A stretch of DNA of 64,000 nucleotides from Diprion similis (lineage: Eukaryota; Arthropoda; Insecta; Hymenoptera; Diprionidae), in NCBI RefSeq assembly GCF_021155765.1, contig NC_060105.1, positions 11,937,001-12,001,000 of the forward strand, written 5' to 3'. The position numbers and the translations under genes are program-made. The notes beneath the pieces were generated by a model that ran no database searches, was not told where the DNA came from, and saw only the letters and a program-made list of their open reading frames with translations. This document shows positions 47,971 through 61,500 of the stretch, in pieces (position 1 is the stretch's first letter; every line of letters begins with the position of its first letter).

Positions 47971-50900
47971 CAGGGTGGTGACAATTTCGCTCAAATATAA
48001 TTCTTTGACTGAAACTTAGGTAATGTTGGACAACTTTGACGGCCAAAAGCTGCAGAAGCTGTGCACCTTGAATATATAAATTTGGATCTAAAAAACACAT
48101 AGTATTGCATTCGTTTAACAGGAATAATTAGAAATTGAACGATTCCATTTCCGTGAGTTAGCTTAACTGAATGTACGAAGCATAGCTGAAATTAGGAAAC
48201 GATTCTTTAAAAACAGCACGTTTTTCTTCTCCATGCCCAATCATATCTCCCTGACGTTTTCCTGACTTTTCCCGATCAAGTGAATTCCCGGTTTTCCCAG
48301 TCCGTCGCCATCCTGACTCGATCACTGGATCACTCGATCTCTCGACCACTCGACCACTGGGTCACTGGATCACTCGGATACGGGGTTACTATCACTGGAT
48401 CACGCGATCACTGAGCCACTGGGACCCTCGATACGTTCGATCCCTCGATCAGTCCGCAAGGGAACATCAGTAATTTCCGGCCCACATCCACAATCTTCAT
48501 TGTTTTTCTACTAGTTATCCGTGTATCGTATAATAGTAATAAACGCCTTCCAACGCACCCCCACGACGGAGAGGCTACAGGAGGGTTACAATTGCAGCAA
48601 AAAATTGATAAAAAAAAGTTTACAGTCGCTCACGCGAATCTTATTGTACGCATTAATTGAAACATAAGAAGCCTAGAAAGAATCGTCTGCCACCTAAATT
48701 CCACGACAAAACTCGTCTTCCACCCACATAAGTAAGTGCGATAAAATATTTAAAAAGCTCAAATCTGCAAGGATGAAATTGATTACAATGCTTCATTTTA
48801 TAGTAAGAAACTCAAGAATAATAGTCAACCACCTAAACTATACATCGAAAGTAGTCTTCCAAGTCCATGAAGCTGCTCCAGGCACGCGTCTACGATGCTG
48901 CATCTTTACGAGATGCTTGAAAGACGATCGTTGCTGTTCTGCATGTTGAAAGATTGTCATGAAGTTTTTTTTTTTTATATTGTACATTTGTTCAGTGAAA
49001 TAATTTGAACTTTGGCGGATAGTTATACCAGATCTTTTACCATGAAAATCAAGAGTTAGATATATTAATGAAATTCTATAAAATGCTTCAAATTAAAACA
49101 ACAATGTTTCAGTATGACATTGATCTTCGATATCAGAATTGTTGATTTCACCACCGTCTTCTTCGTCTGATTGATCTGGGTCTTGTTCTGTACTTGTTTT
49201 TTTACTTGTAAATATATGAATATAATAATTTGTTAATGCCTAGATAATAATTTTTACATAACTTTTTTAGTTTTTTTCTTTATTCACAATACCTAGACTT
49301 TCTGCTGAATTAATTGTTACGTCATCGACGGATTTAATTGAACAACAAGTTTATTATATGATTCATTTCAACCATAGTCAGTAGAATAAAATTCGTTCGT
49401 TTGCGGGAGACATGCATGCCTCCAAAGATTTTGTAAACTTTGATTTGAACAAAATTTTCTCCGGCTGACTGTGGTTGGGAAAAGTCAGATATTAAATTTG
49501 TTTCTTAATTGAATCCACCGATGACATAGCAATCAACTCAGAAAAAAATCTAGGTATTATAAATAAAACATAAAACATTATACATAAATAATTATTGAAT
49601 CATTACTACATTTTTATATTTATATATCTACAGATGAAGAAATAAATACAGAACGAGACGAAGACGACAATGCTGAAATCAATAGTTCTGATATTAAAGA
49701 TTTCAATGAATGTTCATAGAATTACCTTTGTCAAACAAAATGAGCATACGTTATACAGCATGCACATTTTAAATATAGAATTCTTTCAAGTGAAAATCAA
49801 TAAGTAATTTTTTTACCTTAACTTACAACTATTCAATAAAAGAATAGATTGAAATTTTGGGAAATGACGGTGTAATATTACTTCGGCTTTGAGATTTCCG
49901 AATATTAGTGCGGATTTTCTCGGAATTGATCCTTAATGTCAATGTAAAAGATTGTTTTTCTTATCGTAAATAATTTTATCGAATTTCATCGATATATTTA
50001 AGTCTCGATTTTAACGGTAGAAGATTTAGTACAACTATGCACCAAAGTATAAATTAATATACTGAAGAAACATGTAACATAAAAAAAAAGCAAAAAACTT
50101 CATGATAGTCATTCGACTATTTCGAACAACAACGATCGTCTTTTAGGCAGGACGTAAAGATGCAGCTTCATTGGCTTCGAAGACGACCTTCGTTGAATCT
50201 TAGAGCGGTTCAAATAGGGCATTATTTCAGATTTCGCTCTCCACTAAAATTTTTGTACTTTTCACTAAAGAATAGCTCAAGTAAAAGGGCTGGGCTGATA
50301 AAAATTTTTTACTACTGCCTCGAGCACATTGAAATTTCGAAAAAACGCTATCCTAGGGAATTTCAAAATTAGGATATCTTTGAATCCTTCAGCGGCTATG
50401 TTTAATTTTGTATCATTCAAATAAGCCCGTCTCAAAAGTTATTCGACCAGATTTGACCAAACAAATTCGACCTCAGATCTGTACGTCGATAATTTCCGCC
50501 GTGACCAAAGCTCACTCACTCCTCCGTTGACTAGATAAGTACGAACACGCATTATTTCGAAAAGGGTGTGAAAGATACGTATTTTAATTATAATTCGAAA
50601 AGCGTTCGGAATCAGCGAAGACCCTTTCGTCACGACGTATCTATATAAATGAAAAAACTACGAAACCGCACAGGTCATCTGTTTTTAAATAAAAGAGGAG
50701 TGAGGCACAAAAACGGAGAGCAAATTGTTATAAGAGGAAAACGACGAGACAGAATTATTGGCCATTTCTAGGATAAGTTTTTATTTTTATACGTCTATAT
50801 TTATTTACTATTTATTTATTTATTTGTTTTTATTTTTACATCTACATTCATTTTATTATATACCTCTTGTTTTTCTGTTTTAATTTATACGTCTCTATTT

Positions 50901-52367
50901 ATTTTATTTTACATTTTTGTTGTAATTTTACACCGTTTACACATTTTTATAAACACGTCATAAATAGAGATTTTAGCCATCAGTATTTATTTATTCATCT
51001 TTGTGTTTTTTTTTTTTTTATTCTTATTAATATTTAAATCAGTAAGGAGAGTTATCCGTTACAATTTGTATGACGAAACAAAAGTTATTGTAAGACCTGG
51101 CATGCGTGCAGTTTTTTATAGTGCCGAAAAATCTGCATTGAAGTTCATTGCAATGTTCAAAAGTTAAAAAAATTCTTCATCTAAGAATTTCAAGATAGAT
51201 ATTTCAGTACTCGAAAAAATCGCACGCCTCTCAGGACTCGTAAAAACTTCTGTTTCATCACACAAAACATATCCACCGAAGGATTCAAGGAATATCTCAA
51301 ATTTGAAGTTCTCGAAAATAGGCTTTTTTTGAAATTCCATCGTCGTTGAGACAGAAGTAAAAGAAAATTTTCATCCCAGCCATTTAGCGTTATCTATTTT
51401 TTAGTAAAAAAGTGCAAGAATCTCGGAGAAGACCGAAAACCAAAAGATAGGCCCTTTCTTGAACCACCCTGTGAAATGTATCCTGTAGATGGAAGACTAT
51501 TATTTTTGTGTTTCTCACTATAAAAAATAGCATTCTAATCAATTTTATCCCCGCAGGCATGGATATTGAAAATATTTTTCACCCTTACTTATGTTGGCAG
51601 AAATAGAATTTCGTCGTGGAATTTAGGCAGAAGACGATATTTTCTAGGCTTCTTATATTTCAATTAATCCCTTCGATAAGTTTCGCGTATGCGGCTATAC
51701 ATTATTTAGTCAATTTCCTGCTGTAAATTGTAACCCTCCTGCAACCCCCCGTCGTAGCGGTGCATTTTTAAGGCGTGTACATTACTGTTTTGTGATACAC
51801 GGATAACTAGTACAAAAAAACGAAGCCTACGGAAATGGTGTAATGAAATATGTCGTTACCTCCCGGACTAAATCACTCGACCCATCGACCTCTCGAACTC
51901 TCGGTCACAGGATCCCTGGATCACTCGATCTCCCGATCACTGGATCACTCGAGCACTCGATCACTCGATCACTGGATCACTCGATCACTCGATCAGGCGC
52001 AGGATGGCGTTGATTTTACTCAAATAAAATTCTCGACTCTTCCCGTAAAAAAATTTAGAATTCCCTGACGTTTTCCCATAAAAATTAGGCAATGTTGGGC
52101 AGCTTTTATGGTCAAAGGCTTCAGAACTTGTGCAGCTTCAATATGTAAATTTGGATCTAAGAAGCACGTAGTGTTACTTCATTTCGCACGAATAATTAGA
52201 AATTGAACGATACCATTTCCCAAAGATAGCTTAACTGACTTATGGAAGCATAAATCAAGATTAAAAAATATTTATTAAAAAGCCAATTTTTCCCTATGGT
52301 CCATCATAATTCCCGGTAGAAAAAATTCCCCGACTATCCGCGGTTTTCCCGGTCAGTCACCACCCTG
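47971..52367. mobile_element. Nested transposon complex (distal unit copy)
   Basis: Same structure as 40639-44871, with the same CAGGGTGGTGAC / GTCACCACCCTG ends. Here the right inverted arm is more complete (50091-50206 is present) and a solo LTR interrupts the right arm. Confidence 0.6.
50409..51063. mobile_element. Solo LTR of a retrotransposon, present only in the distal unit
   Basis: 655 bp beginning TGTATCATT and ending CCGTTACA, i.e. TG...CA. Flanked by the 4-bp direct repeat ATTT (50405-50408 and 51064-51067); the proximal unit has the uninterrupted site TTTAATTTGTATGACG near 43563. A TATATAAAT box at about 50640 and an AATAAA near 50689 fit an LTR promoter and poly(A) signal. No internal region or second LTR, so it probably arose by LTR-LTR recombination. 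The 4-bp duplication suits a Gypsy-type element, but the family is not identified. Confidence 0.8.
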
Positions 52368-53675
52368 CTTATCAATCATCGCGCAAAAGGCGCGCCTTAT
52401 TCCCGTGATTAATCTACGCGCAAAAAGGCGCGGCCGATTAATCCGTCAAAAAATCTTAAACGTCTAGGACTTGTCGCAAAATTCTGTAGAAAACCAATCC
52501 ACATCTGCGTCTTTTTGAATCCGACACATTGCGATGCGGATTGTTGTTCCAAGATGCGAGTCAAGTCCGGGAGGGAGGTTGGAGGGCATGCATTATTGTG
52601 TGGCGTGACGGTCGGCGGTCCTCTTCGACGCGAAGTCTTCGAGCTCAGCATCTCTCCCGATCTAGCGTACCACGGAACGCGATAGATGGTCCAGAGATGC
52701 ATTTTGCCCATTCAGACGATCACAGAGATCAATTCAATGAAATAATGATAGATAATGACTAAATAATCAAATCCAACAACGACTGGAAAATGATAGCAAA
52801 GTGACAAGAAATGGTAAATTGAAGCTTGTTAAAATTTGAAAGCTTACTAATAGTTCGGAGACTCTTATATTTACGAGTCTCCTACGTATTTCTGGGTGAA
52901 AATCACTGTGATCATTTGACGCTGTGGATTACAAAAGTTAATAACATCGCGGTGCATCGCGACTTTCCTACCCTCGCCTGATTCCCAACGGAACCACCCA
53001 ACGGAAATGTTGAAAAGAAATTCACACGCACATCCAAATCAAACCCCGCGACGGATCCCACACGACCACCTACCTACCCGATTACCTATATTCGCTCTAA
53101 ACGATTCTCCATTCTTTCCAACACACATCGTTCTTCCTCATTTGCGCCGTGGTCACTGAGACTTACTTTTTCATTGATTACCTGTGGGGAGCAAAACGTT
53201 TTTGTACCATAGTCAGCGAGAGTATTGATTTAGTGATTGCTGGCGGACTATCGGTACATCAACCTTTTGTAAGATGGATTAAAAACATCCTGTATGCTTA
53301 TCAGCATTTTTCTAAGCGAGCTAAGCCTATAGTTGTTCGATAGTTGCTGGGCATTAAAAAATTGAAAATGATTCAAAACATATCATGCAAGCTGATTACG
53401 TTACGTTTTGCCAGAATTTGAAACGCTATCAATTAAACAATTGTTGGAATATGTTTAAACCTCAGGTTTATCCACCACTTAAACGGCATCATTGTAATTA
53501 TAAATTCTGTAGCTAAACACAATCTGTTTTCGCGAATGTCGAGTAAGCGATGGTAACCTGTCGCGATGCTCATTCCACTTTCAGCAACGTGCAAAATTTC
53601 TAACTTTGAGTAACTGTGGTACAATATGTCAACTCCGATAAGAAAGAAGAAAAAAGAAAATGAATCGACTGAAAG

Positions 53676-54128
53676 TCAAGCACCGTTGAGATCAGGAATG
53701 AGCCTATCCGTGCAGCTAAGAAATCGAAGATTTGTGTAACAATTGTTACCGCCACGCCACGTGAGAGAGGAGTCCCAGGAAAATACCCGTAACCTAACAC
53801 ATGCAAACTCACCAACGTTGCTGAGTAATGGAGAAGTTACTCGGATGTCTCTGCTTTACTCTGAAAAAACGAAAAAGGAAGCTCAAATTAATTTAGCAGA
53901 CTGGATTTTTAGTTTTCAGATAAATTATTACTTTAGTCTTCTTCCATATTTATTTGCCAAATGTTACGCAATGCCAAAAATTAGGTTTCAAATGTAATAC
54001 AATGAATTATAAAAAAACAATAATTGAAACAAGTTTTCTTACCTCCTTCGGGTTGCTCCACACTTTACATGGCTGTGTAGTAGTTCTCGTAGCACCTCAG
54101 GTTGTACGATGGTCACACACTTTTCACA
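53676..54128 (-). CDS. Candidate 3' exons of an unrecognised gene
   Basis: Three phase-compatible segments with good splice sites: 54128-54043, 53860-53813 and 53715-53676 (stop TGA). They would encode CEKCVTIVQPEVLRELLHSH..., then VKQRHPSNFSITQQR, then a short tail ending LIPDLNGA. Acceptors are TTCTTCTTGTAG, CGTTTTTTCAG and TTTCTTAG; donors are GGTAAGA and GGTGAGT. I find no start exon, though a promoter-like block lies near 55.6-56.0 kb on the same strand. I recognise no family. It could be a real small gene, an untranslated RNA or chance. Confidence 0.3.
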
Positions 54129-54453
54129 CTACAAGAAGAACATAATAAATTATTACTCGCACCGTGTACTTGGATCAGATTTCATGTCACTACAGACTGT
54201 CTGTATCATCATAAGTTACTTCCATAATATTTCAGTGGTTTCTGATTTATTTATAAATGAACTTCAGAAATTAATACTAGAGGGCTAATAAAACAAAGTT
54301 CAGGTATTGAATAAATGCCTAAAATTAATGAGCAGCTAAAGTCATTTACGATCAAAACGGACGTGATAATTAAAAATCATGTCTAATATTTACCTTTCAG
54401 GTTTATTCACTGCATAGCTGGTCGTTTAATTTTTAGTTTGCTGTCAGAGATCG

Positions 54454-54842
54454 ATGGATTGGGTTACGTCAATTGGATCATCACTAAATGTGGTTGATAG
54501 TGCTAAACAGGTAAGATATAACGACATTTTATTAGAACTGGTTTATCAAAATCAATACACTAGACATTAAAAAATTACTATTATTTTTGTAAAATATCAT
54601 GATGGACTGAATAGCAATCAATTTCAACTGATAAATTTCTTAAATTGAAATTAGCCCAAAGGCATAATTAACATTTTCTCAATTTTTCATCTAATTCAAC
54701 AATAATAAACTCAATGTTTAAACACATGCAATTTTAGTTTGTAGCTAATGTATTATACCAAGCTTTGGACAATCTTATTGATTGTTTACATAAACAAGTG
54801 AGAAATGATTGGGATTGTTTTATACCTGTTGTTTTTGTGTAA
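54454..54842 (+). CDS. Candidate two-exon small ORF (53 aa)
   Basis: ATG at 54454 starts MDWVTSIGSSLNVVDSAKQ, ending exactly at a CAG|GTAAGA donor (54510). After an intron with acceptor ATTTTAG (54737) the same phase reads FVANVLYQALDNLIDCLHKQ and stops at 54840-54842. A second donor-like GTGAGA follows CLHKQ, so the protein may continue into unseen exons. I do not recognise it. Confidence 0.3.
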
Positions 54843-55610
54843 CTATCGAGTGATGTTTTTCAAGATTTATTGACAAAGCCTTTCAATCTTGGATAATTGC
54901 TAATGCCGATCAACGTTGCTGCAATTTCTTTCTGCAATCAGGTAAAATAAAGAAATATTTTGTTAGTACTTAACGTAACTTTAATAACGATTTGAACAGC
55001 ATTCAAAATTCACCATATTTGTTCAAAACATAATAGGTACGCGGATGCAATAACATTTGACGATTTAGTTTCACTCGAAATTTCGAAATTTCAATCGATT
55101 ACGAAAATCGAGGATCCTTCTATCGATCGATTCCCGAAAAGACATTCGGAAACACATATAATCGTCGCAGTATTTTCTTGCATAAGAAACAACGCCAAAA
55201 TCAACCACGCAATAAAATTTTCATTCTACAAACGTGTGTCCACGTGATAGACGCGATCCGCATATCGACATCCGAGACACAAGGTCACCTTCCTTAAGGT
55301 CAGTGTTCTCAGAATTTGAGAAAGAAAACAACAACGGAAGATTATCAGAGCATTTTCTTGTCACAAAACGCTTGTAACTATACAGCGTAATATACTTACA
55401 CTCGATTCGAAGCTCAATCACACTTTTTGTATTATAGAATTGCTGTCTAAACGGACTAAGTTAAAATAGCAAACAATGCAACAACGCACTTACCAAAAAT
55501 CAGCCACACAAGCAATAACAAACGACACCCGACGCGGAGAGTCAAGAATCGAAATCTCTACAAGCTGAAGTTGCACGCAGGATTGAAAATCTTAAACACG
55601 AAACTCACCT

Positions 55611-55990
55611 TCGATGTCCCCGTCTGTTTTTGTTTCAGCAACTCCGTTCTGCAATGGTCCGTACGCTGGATGCCGCTAGTACACTGATCACAATGAATTT
55701 CGTGTAATAAATAAACACTGATCGAATAACGTTACACAGCCTTTTTTTTAACCACAAGTTATCCGTTCTTGGTCATGTCCCGAATACGTAAGACTTACAT
55801 GGCGATTTAAATTCTTCACTTACGCAGCTTGCGTGATCTCGCTACGGCTGCTCGGAATCGACTGACGCCGGACCGCGTTCGGAAACAAGTCTCAACCGGT
55901 CGAAAAAGGGTCAGATGATTGAAATATTGCCGTTACACGCGGAGTCAGGCGTCGATTGAACTTTTCTGGCGACATCATTTTCATGGCTTT
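55611..55990 (-). promoter_or_regulatory. CpG-richer block with a possible 5' UTR exon
   Basis: The stretch 55810-55990 is conspicuously richer in CpG (GACGCCGGACCGCGTTCGG) than the window as a whole. On the minus strand a strong donor (CGAAG|GTGAGT) sits at 55611/55610 with no ATG in the exon before it, as for a non-coding first exon. It may be the promoter of the minus-strand candidate at 53.7-54.1 kb. Confidence 0.3.
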
Positions 55991-58516
55991 ATCATGTACA
56001 GCAAATAACTGAATACAGCAGCAGCAAAATGCTCTGATTGCCCCCCCTTCCCCCCTCCACGCCTCACATACTTAGCAAGCAGCCAATGAAAGCAATCTGC
56101 TCTGTTTACTGCGCTTGAATAGACAGCTTAAAGCTAAGGAATGAATATGAAAACAACTACCAACCCCCTTCTCTTTCCTCAATGTATAAACATAGGACTG
56201 AAACTAATAACATAATATTGCCGATTACTCGTCTGTATACCACTATGTATATGGATGTAGATTTGTAGATAGTCGTATTTGGATATGAAGATTTTATGTT
56301 AATTGTGTATGAATTTATTATTCAGGCACCTCGAAAACTATTTCCAAAAACCTTTTATGTCTCAGAGAACGTTACTGTATTCACGCCACCATTGGAATCG
56401 TGAATGCATTGATAAATTTATTCATGTTTCAAGTATCGTGTTCAAAATTATTGGCTGGTGATTCAGATCTACTTAAACATTATACGTGAAATTTATTACG
56501 GTGATATCCCAAAAAATTTCACGATTCTTTCATTTGTTAGGTACTTTGAGCATGTGCTACACTCGATTCTTTTATCAATACCTCGATTAACCAAACGATC
56601 ACGAATTACGACATCAAATTAAATAACATTTGTACCCACGGTTATCTCGATAGCAGTAAAAAGTCAACGCATAGGTTAGGTTTAAGGTTAAAGACTTCTA
56701 CAAGCCATATGTTGTCACGGCATAGGCAATGCAATGATAGCGTGACTTCCATGTAATAATTTTGACGAAAGAAACAAGCAATATTTGAATATTTCAATCA
56801 CCAATATGTCACGACAGTGATGTTCGTTTCTATACAATTACGATTTAATAGAATCGCTTAGACAGAAGAAAGTTGCAGCTTCCGATGCGGGGTCGGAAAA
56901 TTTTGTTACATATTTGTTCGTTTCAGTAATTACTATAAATATACTGTACTGAACACAATAGATCAGAACTATCCTCTCGTAAATTCGATGTTAATTTTTG
57001 CGAAAATGCTAATATTATGCGTTCATAACCAACATCTTGTCGACGGATTTCTGCGGGATTTTTGGCATTCTTATATAAACAATGAACAATTGACGAACAA
57101 TCAAAACGGTTTCGGTCGATTTGTGAAACGTAAAATATCGCCAAAATTCTACAAGAATATAAAATAATTAAATTATTGACTCCGGAACGGATTTACTTTT
57201 TGCAAATGCCGAAACGCGAAAAACTGCACAGCTGATCCTTGCAATGCAGCATGAGTGAATCGCATAGATTTAAGTATCCCTTTTATTTCTAACCTTCGTC
57301 TTTTAAAAGTGCTCAATTTTGCATATCGCGTACGATAATAAGCATTCACATTAATTGTCTAAAATTTACAAACTAATGAGAATGCTTGGATAGTGGGAAA
57401 TGTAAAAAGAGAAGTTACATAATCGACCCCCTGAACTACTGATCGTGCGTCTAACTATGCTCGTACGATCGAATATAGTGTCTAACATCTGAAAATCGTC
57501 GTTGAGTGCCATACGATGTCACATTTCTAACAAAACTCGACATTTAAGTGATTTCATTGGCTGGGTCTAACAGAATAGACCAATGAAATCACTTAGTTTC
57601 GTGTTTTGTCAGAAAATTTATGTGAATGGAATAGGTTGCGTATGTGTTGTACTCCGCTACATGCTTATATTTGTTATGAACTATAAATTACCGTTTCGTT
57701 TCTCGCTTCACCCCCTCAATGGCACCGCCTACAAGTCAGCAATACTACATTATGAAAGGAATTGAAACGAAATATGTGATATTTTGGGAAAAGTATAATA
57801 TATTTGTTCGAATATCATGTATATTTTTTTTCACGAGACGCTTAGCAAGGCTTTTGGGATTTTTGGAGTTGACGTTTTGACGAGGCACCTGCGTCACGTA
57901 TATTATATGAACTTAAATTATAAATAATCGACTAGATCAAATCATGGTTAACAGCTGGTAGAATTTCGAATTTTCCCAAAACCAAATGTTGAATATTCTC
58001 GTGCTCGGAGCTGTAATTCTCATCATTACGCACAAAAATTTACATCGAATCACGACGATAATTGCATTTTGGCGGGCTAAGAGTGAGATTTAAAATGCAC
58101 TAGATCAACTCCACACTCCGAAATAACGGCAACAGCTTGTTGTGACGGTTTTGAAGATGTTAAATATTAGCGGTGATGAGTGAAAGTTTGAAAAAAAAAA
58201 AAAAAAAATTTAGACTGTATTTGACAGCACACTGGCGAGCGGGTCATTTGTATGTATTCTGGCGAGTTCATAAACTCACACAGCTGGCACGAGCCGTTTT
58301 CGTAACCTATTATTCAATTTGTCGAACTTTTCGGGCTTCTTAGAATCCTATAAAACAGTTTAATTCGGCATCAGCATCGAACGGTTGCAGGTAAGGGAAA
58401 ATTATTCGTCGTTACATTTGTAGCGGATTTTCACTTTCGAATACTTCGAATGTGTACATCGGTTGCAGCATACTCGTCACGTGCCTATGTTTTGAAAAGT
58501 AGAACACTTCTGCGAA
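55991..58516. other. Intergenic region upstream of POLG
   Basis: No coding frame resembling a known family. Contains a C-rich tract at 56040-56060 and a hairpin at 57514-57624. The POLG promoter is expected in the last few hundred bases; an A-run occurs near 58192-58207. Confidence 0.45.
57514..57624. repeat. Imperfect hairpin related to the TTAA MITE core
   Basis: Arms pair AAGTGATTTCATTGG with CCAATGAAATCACTT and, further out, TTTCTAACAAAACTCG with CGTGTTTTGTCAGAAA. The centre GGGTCTAACAGAATAGACC is close to GGATCTAACAGAACAAGCC near 43078 inside the TTAA MITE. Confidence 0.65.
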
Positions 58517-61500
58517 ATGAAGAGAAAAATTCAGTTGCTCAACATTTGTGTAACGCGTAGTTACGCTCAAAGTAATTTTACGGCCGGTCCCAAGCGGGCA
58601 AGGAAACAATTTTCCAAAAAGCTAATAAAGCTGGAAAAATCAAGCGTTTTGAAACCTAACCAAACATCTTTAACCTCAAACTACGAAACCTGCAAGGCAC
58701 AGAATGCTTCCGATGAATCTCAAACTGAGAAACCATCCTTAACACGTGTCAACGAACTCAATATGCAAATGCTATCAAAAGGTTTGTATGAACAATTGTT
58801 TAAAAATGATTCGATCCATTGCCCGTCCAAGCAAGAGCTTACATCTCTGATGAAGGATTTGAATAAATTTGGAATAAACATTGAAGACTCGACACGTCTG
58901 GAAGATGTTTCAATGAAGCTGCCAGCCTTGGAAGGTAAGAATTTAGAAGAGCATTTTTACAATATTGCAAAAGCACAGATCGAACCCTATTTGAATATAA
59001 TAAACGACATAGTAAAAGAAATTCCGGAGATGCCGAAAGAGTGGATTTTCCAAGAAGGTTGGACCAGATATACGGACACAGGGGCTGACAGAGTCGATTA
59101 TCCTCTAGAAACGGGGCTCGTATTTGACGTAGAGGTTTGCATGAACGCTGGACCTTTTCCTACGCTGGCCACAGCCGTTAGCCAGAAAGCCTGGTACAGT
59201 TGGGTATCCAAATCGTTGATACATAGAAGCAGCATGCCAGCAGGAAGTCAGAAGCTTACTACGGATTTGCTGATACCATTGGAGAGTAATAGCAAACAAT
59301 ATGGTGGTACATTGAACGATCTACAAAAATTTCCAAAGATGATAGTTGGTCACAATGTTTCATACGACAGGGCCAGAATCAAAGAGCAATATTGGCTCAA
59401 TTGTACAGGTACAAGGTTTCTCGATACAATGTCTATGCATGCTTGTGTCAGCGGTATGACCAGCTATCAAAGAGCTGTAATGAAAGCCAACAAACCAATT
59501 TCGGACGACGAAGAATGGAGGCATTGCAGCTCGATGAATGGTTTGGCTGACGTACATGAATTGTACTGTGGTGAGAAATTGAGCAAGAAGATGAGGGATA
59601 TTTTTGTCGAAGGGACGCTGTCTGAAATCCAAGATAAATTCCAAGAGTTAACTACTTATTGCGCTTTGGATGTTCAAGCGACACACAGAATTCTACAAAA
59701 GTTGTTTCCAATGTTTGAAGAAAGATTTTCCCACCCAGTAACACTTGCTGGTATGTTAGAACTGGGCACCGCATATCTACCTGTAAACTCAAACTGGGAC
59801 CGATATTTAGAAGAATCTGATCTGACGTATGAAGATTTGGATAATGAAACCAAGCATATATTAGCAAAAAAAGCTGATGAGGCATGTAAGCTGTTGCATA
59901 ATGAAGATTATAAAAGGGATCTTTGGATGTGGGATGAAGATTGGAGTACGCAGTCTATAAAATTGAAGTCTTCGCTGCCTAAGGCCAAATTGAGAGAAAT
60001 CGAAAAGATCAAATCTATGGAAACGAAGGAATTGTCGGATATTGAAAAATATCTAACTGATGGCGAAGATGAAGTCGATTCTCTAGAAGAGAAGTTTGCG
60101 TATCTCAAAGATACTAAATATCTCTTACCTGCTCGGATGCCTCATAAACCAGGTTATCCAGCCTGGTACAGAAAATTGTGCCCTAAGAGAGGTGATGCAG
60201 ATTGGACTCCGCATCCCCAAAATATAAGCACAACCATGAAGATAACTCCAAAGCTGTTGAAATTGACTTGGGAAAATTACCCTCTACATCACATCAAAGA
60301 ACATGGATGGGGCTTTTTAGTACCTCATAATAATGAGACGGATGTTGAAACAAAAATACCATTGAAAGAATTATGTGAACAATGTCCATTGTTGAATAGC
60401 GGTGATAGAGATAGTGATACAGATTATTTGATGGAAAATCTTAGAGCTGAAGTGCAGGACGATTTGGGTAAAACCGATTTCTGGAGATATAAAAAAGTTG
60501 CAACTCCAGTCAAAGATATCTACAAAGGTACTGGAGTTTGGTGCAACATCGATGTAGATGGCTGCTGTTGGTTCTTTAAGCTGCCGCATAAAGATGGAAA
60601 GTCGCACAATGTTGGAAATCCACTAGCGAAAGATTTTCTCAACAAATTTTCAGAGAATATTTTGAGCGGTCCTGATTCGAGTGCACAAAAAGTTTTGAAA
60701 ATAGCTAGGATGCTCTCGTATTGGCGTAACAATAGAGGCAGAATATTTTCGCAGACAGTTATATGGCTCGATAAACGAGACATGCCACGTAGATCGAGGA
60801 AGCCATCGCAAGACGATTTGTTTATTAATCACGATTCGAGTGACATGCAGTACGGGGCAATCGTACCTCAAGTTGTAGTTTCTGGAACTTTGACTCGTCG
60901 AGCTACCGAGTCAACTTGGATGACTGCGTCGAATGCTCACATAGAACGTGTCGGCTCCGAGTTACGTGCAATGATACAAGCACCACCTGGATACAACATT
61001 GTTGGTGCTGACGTAGACTCGCAGGAACTTTGGATAGCGTCTATTCTTGGGGATGCATACCGTGCTCGAATTCACGGCGCCACACCTTTTGGTTGGATGA
61101 CATTGATTGGCAGTAAAACGAACGGGACGGACATGCATAGTGTAACGGCAAAGGCAGTTGGAATATCGAGAGATCATGCAAAAGTAATAAATTATGCGAG
61201 GATATATGGCGCTGGTCAAAAATTTGCCACTGGACTGCTGAAGCAGTTTAATCCTTCGATGCCGGAAACAGAAGCTATTTCAAAAGCTAAGAAAATGTTC
61301 ACCATGACAAAAGGAAACCGTGTTTTTCGATTGAAACAAGAATACATCGGCAAAGATATCGAGGACATACCTTTCCCCAGCTATAAGGCTTTACGGATAG
61401 CACAACTTCATGGGAAAACCGTTCAAGAGATGTTCGGAAATAATAAATGGGTCGGTGGCACGGAGTCAGCCATGTTCAATCGGCTTGAAGAAATTGCGGG

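Larger units (their letters stand above)
45895..53390. repeat. Distal unit of the direct tandem duplication
   Basis: Second copy of 38576-45894. The junction reads ACATATCGTGCAATTCTTGG; compare TTCAATTCTTGG at the left edge and ATCATGCAAGCTG at the right edge. The three share only CAA, a 3-base microhomology. Unit-specific changes: lacks the TTAA MITE, carries a solo LTR, keeps a foldback arm lost in the proximal unit, and has a short insertion near 47941. Confidence 0.95.

Noticed and set aside
54871..54958. Open stretch FIDKAFQSWIIANADQRCC after the small ORF
   Set aside because: Joining it to the preceding frame needs a 26-base intron, too short to be spliced.
57583..57765. 60-codon plus-strand frame
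   Set aside because: Begins inside the hairpin at 57514-57624 and shows no family features.
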